Below are positions 17,460 through 25,237 of a stretch of 35,246 bases of DNA, piece by piece. The notes under the pieces are model-generated. The model was not told the DNA's origin, ran no database searches, and was given only the letters and a program-made list of their open reading frames with translations. The translations under genes were made by a program, and so were the position numbers. Each line of letters begins with the position of its first letter. Within the stretch, counting starts at the first letter, position 1. The DNA comes from an uncultured Verrucomicrobiales bacterium (GTDB lineage Bacteria; Verrucomicrobiota; Verrucomicrobiia; Verrucomicrobiales; DEV007). Where the stretch lies: the NCBI GenBank assembly GCA_913058215.1, contig CAJXQE010000030.1:1-35246 (forward strand), written 5' to 3'.

Positions 17460-18143
17460 ATGGAAAACCTCCAATTACTGCTTGGACCCAACCGGCTGCT
17501 GAATCTCACGGAAGTCCTCGTTGCTTTCTCCTTCGTTTTCATTCTCAGTTCCGTGGTCACGACGGTCTACCGGATGACGCACCACGGGTTTTCCTACTCC
17601 CGGGTATTTGTACAGGCGATGCTCCTCGCATCAATTACCTCATGCATGATGATTATGGTCATCGGCAACAACCTGGCGAGGGGATTGGGAATTTTGGGGG
17701 CGCTTGCCATTATCCGGTTCAGGACCCCGGTTCGTGATCCTCGCGATATGGTTTTTCTATTCTGTTGCCTGGCCGTCGGAATTGGCTGCGGGGCACGTGT
17801 CTTTGCTGTCGCAACGGTTGGCGCGCTCTTTTTCTGCGCCACGGCTCTTTATTTGCACTGGGCGCCCTTCTCAGCAAAGAGTGAGTTTGAGGGCCTGCTG
17901 CGCTTTCTTCTGCCACCGGATTCAAAGTCGCATGAGAAACTGAAGTCAATTTTTGAAAACCACCTGAAATCGGCAACGCTAATCGCTGTCCGTGAAGCAA
18001 CCCAGGGAGACCTGCTGGAGTATTCTTACCAGACCAGCCTGGCCCATGCGGATTCACAACATCTCTTAATGGATGAGATCCGGAAGCTTCCTGACATCGA
18101 AGAGCCAAATCTCCTCATGCAACGTTCATCTGTAGAAATCTAA
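17460..18143 (+). CDS. DUF4956 integral membrane protein (227 aa)
   Basis: The N-terminal half is membrane-embedded, with about four helices (near 17-37, 48-68, 75-90 and 98-135). It carries the conserved loop ALAIIRFRTPVRDPRDMVFLF typical of DUF4956, written here as ALAIIRFRTP followed by VRDPRDMVFLF. The C-terminal 90 residues are soluble and probably cytosolic. The family has no established biochemical function. From memory, it often neighbours VTC and CotH genes in unrelated bacteria. Here it lies between the VTC gene (20 nt gap) and the HlyD adaptor (5 nt gap), so all three are probably co-translated. The arginine-rich conserved loop could handle a polyanion such as polyphosphate, but this is inference. 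It may substitute for the missing inner-membrane pump of the HlyD/TolC pair. Confidence 0.85.
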   Translation: MENLQLLLGPNRLLNLTEVLVAFSFVFILSSVVTTVYRMTHHGFSYSRVFVQAMLLASITSCMMIMVIGNNLARGLGILGALAIIRFRTPVRDPRDMVFLFCCLAVGIGCGARVFAVATVGALFFCATALYLHWAPFSAKSEFEGLLRFLLPPDSKSHEKLKSIFENHLKSATLIAVREATQGDLLEYSYQTSLAHADSQHLLMDEIRKLPDIEEPNLLMQRSSVEI

Positions 18144-18148
18144 GAACT

Positions 18149-19276
18149 ATGGTTACAACAGATGAAGAGAAACATGTCACCCGATACCGGCGTCCCTGGT
18201 GGAAAGGGGTTCGCCAACATTGGCCCTTGCTGGTTTTTGTATTTTTCATCGTTCTCGCAGCCCTTCTCTACTCGAATGGTGGCAAGTATCGGGTGATGTC
18301 AGGAACGGCGGAGCGAGTTGTTGAAAACGTTGCCTCGCTGGAATCGGCTCGCGTCGCAAGTGTAGAGGTAGAGGTTGGCGATCACGTGGATGCGGGAGAT
18401 ATCATTGCGCATCTGGATACCAGTGTTATCGACGCAGAAAATGCGGTTCAAAAAGAGCGGATCGTTCGGGCTCGCCTTGAAGCCCAATTGGATCGATTAA
18501 CTTTGGAACGTCAGTTTTCGTCGACCTTACAAGATGCTGAGAAGGCTCTCCGTGAGGCGGAGTTGGAGCTTCGATTGAGGGCAGTCGAGCATAAAGCACT
18601 GACAACTGAGATCGAACGTCTCAAACCCCTTCTGGAGAAAAAATTAATCAGTGCAGAGTCACTCGCGGAGAAAAATTCCCGCGAGTCAATCCTTAGCGAG
18701 ACTTTGAAATTGATGCCGGATCACATTGCTGCGCTAGCCGCAGATGTGGACTACGCAAAAGAACAGAAAATTTCTGCGCTGGCCCGCATGGATGAAATGA
18801 AAGAGAGCATCGTAAGTGCCACGGATGCTCAGGGAGAGGCTCTGAAGCTCCTCAGTATCCGGCGCGACGGCTTCACCTTGCGTGCTCAACAGGAGGGAAC
18901 CGTGGCTCAGGTCGATCGACAGCCCGGAGAGGTCGTTGAACCCGGCGGTACTATTGCCTCCTTATTGATTAAGGGGCCCATTCGCGTGGTCGGCTTTTTA
19001 CCGGAAAGCGATTTGAGTGCCGTTGTGATTGGTACTCCGGCAAACATTTATCCTACGGTATCCTTGAAAGATACCGGAGTGATTACCGGACGTGTCATCC
19101 AGATCAGCCCGGCTGTCTATTCGTTACCGGAACGAGCAAGTCCAATTCGCGGGCAAATTGTTCGGGGACGCCGCGTGGTGATTGCGTTGGATGAAGACGC
19201 TAATTTGATTCCCGGTGAAACGGTTTCGATCGAAATCGAATCGAGTCTTTTCGGCCCCGTTTCATTGACCGACTAG
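18149..19276 (+). CDS. HlyD-type membrane fusion protein / efflux adaptor (375 aa)
   Basis: A short basic N-terminus is followed by one transmembrane segment (about 29-44, LLVFVFFIVLAALLYS). Next come a split biotinyl-lipoyl domain (ASVEVEVGDHVDAGDIIAHLD at about 69-89 and GTVAQVDRQPGEVVEPGG at about 250-267), a long coiled-coil hairpin between them (about 95-235) and a C-terminal beta-barrel region. This is the periplasmic adaptor architecture of type I and RND/MacA-like exporters, which joins an inner-membrane unit to TolC. The gene starts 5 bases after DUF4956. No ABC, RND or MFS transporter is encoded near it, while a TolC-family gene lies at the other end of the cluster. Its inner-membrane partner may therefore be DUF4956. 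It ends 39 bases before a convergent gene, and no clear terminator is seen there. Confidence 0.85.
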   Translation: MVTTDEEKHVTRYRRPWWKGVRQHWPLLVFVFFIVLAALLYSNGGKYRVMSGTAERVVENVASLESARVASVEVEVGDHVDAGDIIAHLDTSVIDAENAVQKERIVRARLEAQLDRLTLERQFSSTLQDAEKALREAELELRLRAVEHKALTTEIERLKPLLEKKLISAESLAEKNSRESILSETLKLMPDHIAALAADVDYAKEQKISALARMDEMKESIVSATDAQGEALKLLSIRRDGFTLRAQQEGTVAQVDRQPGEVVEPGGTIASLLIKGPIRVVGFLPESDLSAVVIGTPANIYPTVSLKDTGVITGRVIQISPAVYSLPERASPIRGQIVRGRRVVIALDEDANLIPGETVSIEIESSLFGPVSLTD

Positions 19277-19315
19277 AATCGGATCCGCAAACTGAGTATC
19301 GAAGCCTGAGCAGAT

Positions 19316-20956
19316 TCAATTCTTCAGTCTCTGCTGTAAGGCTCGAATGGCCTCCTCATAGAGTGCACTCACCGTCTCCTTTTCGGTAGAGGTAGCGAAA
19401 ACTCCCTCTGCCTCAATCACAGCCAGATCCGACTGAATCTCTTTGATCATCAAATGCGCTGTTTCCGGGTGAAAGAGTTCTCCTCGACTCGTGTTCACAT
19501 AGACGGGGCTGGTATGAGCAAAGATCTGCCTCTGGAACTCATTGGTAACCCCGTTTTCAGGATTGACCCTCAGAGCAAGCCAGGCCGGTTCGGCAAGAGC
19601 TACTGTGAGCTCCCCTTCAGCTTCGAACCATCCGGGATGCCCGGTTACTTTCGTCGAAGATAATTCAGAGGCGCTGCCATTTACAATCAATTCCGGCATT
19701 CCCACATTCTCGCGCGAGAGAACTCGATACCGAATCGATACTTCGTCTGCGGAGGGAATTTCCTCACCTGGCCCTTTGCCGTTCACGGTGAATTCAAGAA
19801 GCGGTCCATTGGTAATGAATGTCCTCCCCTTCCGAAGAGCTGCGAGCCAGTTCCCGGGCGACAAATCGCCTCCCCCCATTTGGGCATACACCCTTGAGTA
19901 ATCGTAGATAAACCAATCTGTTCCGGTCGAAAAAGGAACACGCACCCCCAAATTCAGATACCGGTAAAAAGTGTCCCCGTAGCTACCGCTGTTCCCACCG
20001 TCAAAAATATTCTGTGCATGAACCAGGCCAGATAGCCACGATGGAATGTCTTCGTATCCAAACTGATTGTGACACCAAAGGATCGTGGATCCCTGATCAC
20101 GAGCTGATTGGATTCCGGAACGAAGCACGGTGCCGTCGTCCTCTTGTTGAGCAATTCCCGGTCCCAGGCTGGAGGGAAGAACTCTTTCGCTTTGGTTCAG
20201 AAAAAGAACATGCCCGTAGCCTTCCCCACCACCACCAAAGTTATGACGGTATTCCTGACCGTTTCCAAAACGGGTGACCGGCGAAGAAAGGGAAGTCAGG
20301 TCAGCTCGCGAATACCCATTACTGATGTATGTCCGATCCACCAAGGCTCGTTCCAGATAGGAAACAAACACCATTTGAAGTCCATCAGCAGCGGAAACTT
20401 CGCTCAGATAGCGGTCGGCTTCTTCTCTGCTTAAGTCTTTCAAATGAAGGTGTGTATTTCCTGAAACCCAACCTGCCTCGGACGAATTCCAGAATCGCTT
20501 CAATTCAATCCGGCACTCATGAGTCTCTCCTTCCCCAAGATCGAGCTCAACACTCTTCCGGGTTCTCTCCAATCCCGATACAAGCTCAAGGGTCAACTTC
20601 GATGCGGGGAGTGACAAGGTTTCAGAGGCAGGCAAAACATACCACCCCATCTGTCGAAATTTCTTAGGAAGGCCGACGCATCGATCCTGTAAACCGGGGA
20701 TCTTCACCGCTTGACCTTTCTCATCGAGAACCCGGATCATCGCCGGGATTGAAACTTCCTGTCCCGCTTCCACAACGCTCAGCTTCAGTCTGCTCTCGTT
20801 TTTGGCGGTCCTCTCGACACCTCCCTTGCGGGCGTCTCCATCCGGTTTCGATTCAGGGTGCGCTTTCAAGCCCTCCCCTGCCGGGATTGTGACAGCAATG
20901 AAAATGAACGTGATCAAATAGCGTAAATCAGACACACTGAGAGAATGAGTATTCAT
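19316..20956 (-). CDS. CehA/McbA-family PHP metallohydrolase, secreted (546 aa)
   Basis: The N-terminal hydrophobic stretch (about 11-26, LRYLITFIFIAVTIPA) looks like a signal peptide. A beta-rich domain (about 55-155) precedes a PHP-type metal-binding domain beginning GNTHLHL (H169, H171), with further ligand candidates in CHNQFG and STGTDW. After it comes a C-terminal beta domain with LRKGRTFITNGP, a segment characteristic of CehA/McbA-like proteins. Named members hydrolyse carbamates and related esters, but most relatives in Verrucomicrobiota are uncharacterised and sit near glycan-degradation genes. The substrate is unknown. It is transcribed away from the sulfatase gene at 21087 and convergently with the HlyD gene. 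The ATG at 20956 precedes the hydrophobic core directly. No Shine-Dalgarno site is visible. Confidence 0.8.
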   Translation of the reverse strand: MNTHSLSVSDLRYLITFIFIAVTIPAGEGLKAHPESKPDGDARKGGVERTAKNESRLKLSVVEAGQEVSIPAMIRVLDEKGQAVKIPGLQDRCVGLPKKFRQMGWYVLPASETLSLPASKLTLELVSGLERTRKSVELDLGEGETHECRIELKRFWNSSEAGWVSGNTHLHLKDLSREEADRYLSEVSAADGLQMVFVSYLERALVDRTYISNGYSRADLTSLSSPVTRFGNGQEYRHNFGGGGEGYGHVLFLNQSERVLPSSLGPGIAQQEDDGTVLRSGIQSARDQGSTILWCHNQFGYEDIPSWLSGLVHAQNIFDGGNSGSYGDTFYRYLNLGVRVPFSTGTDWFIYDYSRVYAQMGGGDLSPGNWLAALRKGRTFITNGPLLEFTVNGKGPGEEIPSADEVSIRYRVLSRENVGMPELIVNGSASELSSTKVTGHPGWFEAEGELTVALAEPAWLALRVNPENGVTNEFQRQIFAHTSPVYVNTSRGELFHPETAHLMIKEIQSDLAVIEAEGVFATSTEKETVSALYEEAIRALQQRLKN

Positions 20957-21086
20957 CGTGACTGAGACAAGCCCAATTCTCTCTTCAATGATTTCGTCTA
21001 TTCGGGAGACGACGATTGTGTAGTATGATCTAAACTTATTTTTAACGCCGGGCAGAAGTTTGCCTCTCTGAAATACCTGACTTCCA

Positions 21087-22763
21087 ATGCGACTTCATCA
21101 CTTCTTCATTTTTCTCGTTTCACTCTTTCTGTTTTCGCTCATGGCAAGAGGTGAAGAGAAACCAAATATCATCCTGATCCTGGCAGACGACCTGGGCTAC
21201 TCAGACCTTGGCTGCTATGGCGGAGAAATCGAAACGCCAAATTTGAACAAACTCGCGGAGGGTGGGCTCCGCATGTCCCAGCTCTATAATACAGCGCGTT
21301 GCTGCTCGACTCGTGCGTCCCTGCTTACCGGTTTGTATCCTCACGCGGCTGGAGTGGGCGCCATGACTGCCGATAACGGGCTTCCGGGATATCGGGGATT
21401 CCTGACAGACAGGAGCGTGACCATCGCGAGTCTACTTCGTAAAGCTGGATACGGGACTTACCTCTCCGGGAAGTGGCATCTCAGGGGCAAGGGTAATCCT
21501 GACTGCATTCCCACCGAACGCGGGTTCGATGAATTCTTTGGACACTTCAAAGCCTATGCAAGTTTTTGGCGAAAGGATCTGTTCGTTCGACTTCCTGAAG
21601 ACCGGGACAAACCGGGCTACGGGGAAGACTTTTACGCCACCGATGCGATCACGGACTACGGCCTGAAATTCCTTGATCAATCCCGAGCCGATGGGAAACC
21701 CGCTTTTCTCTATCTTTCCTACAATGCGCCGCACTTCCCATTGCATGCGCCACGGCAGATGATCGAGAAATATGTAAAGGTCTATGAAAAAGGATGGGAT
21801 GCAATCCGCGAGGAGAGACACCGTCGAATGAAAGAACTGGGCCTTGTTTCCGAAGCTCAGGAATTGTCACCACGCGGACGTGTCACCAAGGTCCCGAATC
21901 GAAATCTCGATTCCCCTTGGTATGATCAGCAGATCCCGGATTGGCAGAGCCTCTCCAAAGAACGTCAGGCAGATCTGGCGCGGCGAATGGCGACTTACGC
22001 TGCCATGGTGGAAATCCTCGACCGGAACGTAGGACGCATCGTCGAAAATGTTAAGAAGAACGGAGAACTGGAGAAGACATTGATTGTGTTTCTGTCAGAC
22101 AACGGGGCCTGTGCGGAATGGGATCCTCTCGGTTTCGACAACAACCCTTATCCGAAGAACCTTCTTTATAAGGGAGCAGAGCTGGAGAAAATGGGACAAG
22201 CGGGAACTTTTCATAGTTATGGAACCGGGTGGGCCAATGCCTGCAACACCCCTTTTCGTCTTTATAAGCATTACAATCATGAAGGCGGAATTTCATCGCC
22301 GGCAATCTTTCACTGGCCCGATCGAATTACAGCAAGGGGACAACTGGACCGACAACCTGCCCACATTGTGGATCTATCTGCCACACTTTTGAAAGAAGGA
22401 GGGGCTCACTACCCTGATGAATGGGAAGGAAAACCTGTCATGCCCCTTGCCGGGATTAGTCTGAACCCTGTTTGGAAAGGAGAGAAACTTCCAGAACGCC
22501 CCCTCTACTTTGAACACGAGGGAAACCGTGCCATTAGAATGGGTAAGTGGAAACTGGTGTGGACGAATTTCAGGGAGCAATGGGAATTGTACGATATCGA
22601 AAAAGACCGAACCGAATTGCATGACCTGGCAAAAGAATATCCAGACAGAGTCGCGAAGATGGAAATCTTTTGGGAAAAGTGGGCCGAATCCAATTATGTG
22701 GAAAAGTCGAAAGTGAAACAACCGGCGGCCGGAATGCCTAAGATCTATTATTTTTCCAAGTGA
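21087..22763 (+). CDS. Secreted S1-family sulfatase (558 aa)
   Basis: Signal peptide at residues 1-22 (FFIFLVSLFLFSLMARG). Next is the sulfatase core NIILILADDLGYSD (metal-binding D34-D35) and the formylglycine motif C72-C-S-T-R76 in CCSTRASLLTG, which an anaerobic or FGE-type maturase must modify for activity. Further family landmarks are GKWHL, a His-containing SYNAPHFPLHAP, LSDNGA and the C-terminal WELYDIEKDRTELHDLA. Length and ARCC-type motif resemble arylsulfatases of the S1_4 type, although subfamily assignment needs a search. The probable role is desulfating an algal or animal glycan. The GntP permease gene follows 27 bases downstream. A weak TATGAT (21024-21029) lies upstream without a convincing -35 box. 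Confidence 0.92.
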   Translation: MRLHHFFIFLVSLFLFSLMARGEEKPNIILILADDLGYSDLGCYGGEIETPNLNKLAEGGLRMSQLYNTARCCSTRASLLTGLYPHAAGVGAMTADNGLPGYRGFLTDRSVTIASLLRKAGYGTYLSGKWHLRGKGNPDCIPTERGFDEFFGHFKAYASFWRKDLFVRLPEDRDKPGYGEDFYATDAITDYGLKFLDQSRADGKPAFLYLSYNAPHFPLHAPRQMIEKYVKVYEKGWDAIREERHRRMKELGLVSEAQELSPRGRVTKVPNRNLDSPWYDQQIPDWQSLSKERQADLARRMATYAAMVEILDRNVGRIVENVKKNGELEKTLIVFLSDNGACAEWDPLGFDNNPYPKNLLYKGAELEKMGQAGTFHSYGTGWANACNTPFRLYKHYNHEGGISSPAIFHWPDRITARGQLDRQPAHIVDLSATLLKEGGAHYPDEWEGKPVMPLAGISLNPVWKGEKLPERPLYFEHEGNRAIRMGKWKLVWTNFREQWELYDIEKDRTELHDLAKEYPDRVAKMEIFWEKWAESNYVEKSKVKQPAAGMPKIYYFSK

Positions 22764-22779
22764 AGAACGATCGCACCAT

Positions 22780-22784
22780 GGAGG
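22780..22784 (+). promoter_or_regulatory. Ribosome-binding site supporting a TTG start of the GntP gene
   Basis: GGAGG lies six bases before TTG 22791, which is ideal spacing. No such site precedes the in-frame ATG at 22851, so the TTG is preferred. Confidence 0.65.
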
Positions 22785-22790
22785 AATTTC

Positions 22791-24236
22791 TTGACTCGAA
22801 TCCAGCTTCTCGCTAACTCAGAGGCTCCAATTTACTTTTTCTCACCGCTTATGACTATTTCTCCTACATTTCTGGCTGCCGCTGCCGCAGCCGAGGCCCC
22901 GACGCACGGACTCGGATATCTTCTCGGCGTATTGGGAGCAGCCATTGTCTTGCTGCTCGTGATGATTCTGGTACTGCGACTGCAGGCTTTCATCGCTCTC
23001 ATTATTGCCAGTGTCTTTGTTGCAATTGCCGCCGGAATGCCCCTCGGAGATATTCCTGACACCGTTGTTAAAGGAATGGGCGGTGCGCTCGGCTTCATCG
23101 CCACCATCATCGGGCTTGGAGCAATCTTCGGCCAAATCCTGGAAAATTCCGGCGGGGCTAAAACGCTGGCAAATTCGCTGGTTAATTTATTCGGACAGAA
23201 ACGGGCTTCCTGGGCAATGTTGCTGACCGGCTTTCTCATTTCGATTCCTGTGTTCCTCGACGTTGGACTCGTAATCGTGGCCCCGATCATCTACGCCCTG
23301 GCACGTGACACGAAAAAGTCGCTCCTTCTATTCGGTCTTCCGCTGGTGTGCGGTATGGCAGTAACCCATGCCTTTGTCCCTCCTACTCCGGGACCGGTTG
23401 CGGTCGCTGAAATTCTGGGTGCCGATCTTGGTCGCGTCATCCTTTACGGAATCGCAATCGGACTGCCCACTGCGATCATCGTAGGTATTTTTCTCGTGCC
23501 ACTGGTTTGCAAGAACATCAAAGTCGACATTCCTGCATTCTTCGAAGAATCAGAAGACGCCGGCCCTCTTCCAAATTTCGGCCTCGTTGCGTTCATCATG
23601 GGGCTTCCTATCGTGCTCATTGTTCTGGGTAGCACCTGGGCGAAAGCGGAAGACCCAAGTTCTCTCCAAACCTTGATAGCTTTCCTCGGCCATCCGGTGG
23701 TCGCCTTGCTTCTGGCCACCCTGCTCGCCCTGGTTTTCCTTGGGGTGCTCCGGGGAGTAGGCAAAGACAAATTGCTCGACCTTAGCACAAAGGCCCTCGG
23801 CCCTGCCGGCATCATTATTCTCATCACCGGGGCCGGTGGTGTCTTCAAACAAATCCTCGGAGCCAGCGGTGTCGGAGATGCCCTCGCAAACTGGTTGGGA
23901 GGCTTCGGAATTTCAGCTGTAGTTCTGGCATTCCTCTTCTCAATGATTGTCCGGGTAGCGCAGGGATCTGCAACCGTAGCAATGATCACGGCTGCCGGTT
24001 TAATGGCCGGCATCGTTGAGGCAGGATCTTACGGTCCGTCTGATCTTGCCTTGATTGTTATCGCCATTGCCGCGGGATCCACCATGCTCTCCCATGTGAA
24101 TGATTCCGGCTTCTGGATTATTTCACGATACCTCGGCATGAATGAAGCGCAGACATTAAGAACCTGGACGATCCTTTCCGTCGCGATTTCCCTGATCGGC
24201 TTCGCACTGACAGTGACTCTTAGCTACATCATCTAG
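22791..24236 (+). CDS. GntP-family sugar-acid/H+ symporter (481 aa)
   Basis: A polytopic membrane protein with about 12-14 hydrophobic helices and GntP landmarks: GLGAIFGQILENSGGAK, FLISIPVFLDVGLVIVAP, THAFVPPTPGPVAVAE, RVAQGSATVAMITAA and HVNDSGFWIISRYLGM, each in the usual order. The family imports gluconate, ketogluconates and related hydroxy acids with protons. The TTG start is supported by a GGAGG site. It adds 20 residues before the next Met, whose own N-terminus (MTISPTFLAAAA) would also be acceptable. In this context the likely cargo is a sugar acid released from a uronic-acid glycan by the PL6 lyase and sulfatases, which is inference. The stop codon lies in a 13-base palindrome shared with the convergent gene. 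Confidence 0.9.
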   Translation: MTRIQLLANSEAPIYFFSPLMTISPTFLAAAAAAEAPTHGLGYLLGVLGAAIVLLLVMILVLRLQAFIALIIASVFVAIAAGMPLGDIPDTVVKGMGGALGFIATIIGLGAIFGQILENSGGAKTLANSLVNLFGQKRASWAMLLTGFLISIPVFLDVGLVIVAPIIYALARDTKKSLLLFGLPLVCGMAVTHAFVPPTPGPVAVAEILGADLGRVILYGIAIGLPTAIIVGIFLVPLVCKNIKVDIPAFFEESEDAGPLPNFGLVAFIMGLPIVLIVLGSTWAKAEDPSSLQTLIAFLGHPVVALLLATLLALVFLGVLRGVGKDKLLDLSTKALGPAGIIILITGAGGVFKQILGASGVGDALANWLGGFGISAVVLAFLFSMIVRVAQGSATVAMITAAGLMAGIVEAGSYGPSDLALIVIAIAAGSTMLSHVNDSGFWIISRYLGMNEAQTLRTWTILSVAISLIGFALTVTLSYII

Positions 24237-24245
24237 GAATCCTAG
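24233..24245. repeat. 13-base palindrome holding the stop codons of two convergent genes
   Basis: CTAGGA-A-TCCTAG is symmetric around 24239. The TAG at 24234-24236 ends the GntP gene on the + strand, and the TAG at 24244-24242 ends the convergent gene on the - strand. Only five bases separate the two stops. The stem is too short, and lacks a T-run, for a standard terminator. Confidence 0.7.
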
Positions 24246-25102
24246 ACAGCACGTAAGCGACGCTTTTCTTTACTGATCTTTTTACGTATCAATTTGATTT
24301 TGCGTTTGTCTTTAGCCCTCACCGCTCTGCGTAGAAGGCCTTTAAACTTTTTGATCTTCGCTTTAATCTTCTTGCGCAGCGCAGCTCGCTTCGCTTCACG
24401 AGCTAATCGCTCCGCTTCATATACTGCCGGCACCGGAGATTCATCGACAGTTCCCCCAATCACGACTCCTGCGGGTGCAGCGGTACTGGCGTCGTCAAAA
24501 ACCAGACGCACCAGTTGAATCGTGTTCTCGGGGAGGTTGGAAGTTTTTACTTCCAGAAACCCACTCGTTGGCTGACCGTCGTTGATCTTCGGGTCTGAAA
24601 AAATAACCGGGTGTAATCCTTCCGCGGTCCCGGGTGCAGTCCCGCCAACGCTAGCGCCTCCGACAGCCGTCACGTTATAATTCGGAAAACGATTACTGGT
24701 TTGAGTTCGCTCCAAATTGGAATCGTTGTTTACGCTGAATTTTGCGAACCCCAGGTAAACGCTACCGGGGAGTTGAATGGAAACCGAGCTGGTTGCGCGA
24801 TATTTGACAACCGTACTGTTGGAAGTGGGGGCAGCAGTCACCCGAAAGGCTGTCGGCTCCATTCCAATCAGATCCTCCATACTGTCGCCCGTGAAATCTG
24901 CATTAAGAGTATTGGCAGTTTGTGACAGCTGATTATTCGTCAGCGTAATCTGCACGGTATCAGCAAACGCAGGGACCGACACTGCGGCAGCACCAACTGC
25001 AGCCGAGGAACCCGCCATCCACTTCCAGCGGATCTTCCTGCCAAGATGGTCCGACTTTTCAGGCACAGAAATGCCCGGCGACTCACTTTCTTTCGATTTC
25101 AT
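24242..25102 (-). CDS. Secreted protein with very basic C-terminal tail (286 aa), unknown function
   Basis: Not recognised. The N-terminal region is long and basic (GRKIRWKWMAG), then a signal-peptide core ends near AFADT (about residue 49). Residues about 50-215 form a Thr/Ser/Val-rich, probably beta-sheet domain (DTVQITLTNNQLSQTANTL; TSSVSIQLPGSVYLGFAKF) like secreted Verrucomicrobiota proteins with a PEP-CTERM-like look, but no PEP sorting signal follows. The last 58 residues (229-286) hold 28 Lys/Arg against 5 acidic residues and should form a charged helix. Such a tail could bind nucleic acid, polyphosphate, sulfated glycan or alginate. The gene is convergent with GntP. No Shine-Dalgarno site is seen before the ATG. 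Confidence 0.75.
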   Translation of the reverse strand: MKSKESESPGISVPEKSDHLGRKIRWKWMAGSSAAVGAAAVSVPAFADTVQITLTNNQLSQTANTLNADFTGDSMEDLIGMEPTAFRVTAAPTSNSTVVKYRATSSVSIQLPGSVYLGFAKFSVNNDSNLERTQTSNRFPNYNVTAVGGASVGGTAPGTAEGLHPVIFSDPKINDGQPTSGFLEVKTSNLPENTIQLVRLVFDDASTAAPAGVVIGGTVDESPVPAVYEAERLAREAKRAALRKKIKAKIKKFKGLLRRAVRAKDKRKIKLIRKKISKEKRRLRAV

Positions 25103-25140
25103 TATTTTCAGAGGAGAGTTAGAAACAATCCCGAGAGCCT

Positions 25141-25154
25141 TTCCGGCACCGGAA
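25141..25154. repeat. Inverted repeat TTCCGG-CA-CCGGAA
   Basis: A perfect 6-bp inverted repeat with a two-base centre, 39 bases upstream of the basic-tail gene's ATG and 96 bases downstream of the DUF3500 stop. It could be an operator or part of an RNA hairpin. There is no T-run. Confidence 0.4.
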
Positions 25155-25164
25155 CCATCACCTG

Positions 25165-25180
25165 CCTTTAACTATAAAGG
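25165..25180. repeat. Inverted repeat CCTTTA-ACTA-TAAAGG
   Basis: A perfect 6-bp stem with a four-base loop, 10 bases from the preceding inverted repeat in the same 135-base intergenic space. The pair could form tandem hairpins in the message reading from DUF3500 into the basic-tail gene. No role is proven. Confidence 0.4.
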
Positions 25181-25237
25181 GATCAGCCCGTCAGTCCAGT
25201 TTATTGCTGGTTTCAAAATCACTCGAAAGAGTGCCAC

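Noticed and set aside
20995..21029. CGTCT...AGACG stem and TATGAT as a promoter/operator for the first sulfatase
   Set aside because: The stem has five pairs, and no -35 box is found at a proper distance. Too weak to list.
22778..22816. ATG at 22778 as an alternative start near the GntP gene
   Set aside because: It is in another frame and stops after 12 codons. It overlaps the ribosome-binding site by chance.
22832..24013. Long minus-strand frames opposite the GntP gene
   Set aside because: Typical antisense shadows of a codon-biased membrane-protein gene, with no family features.
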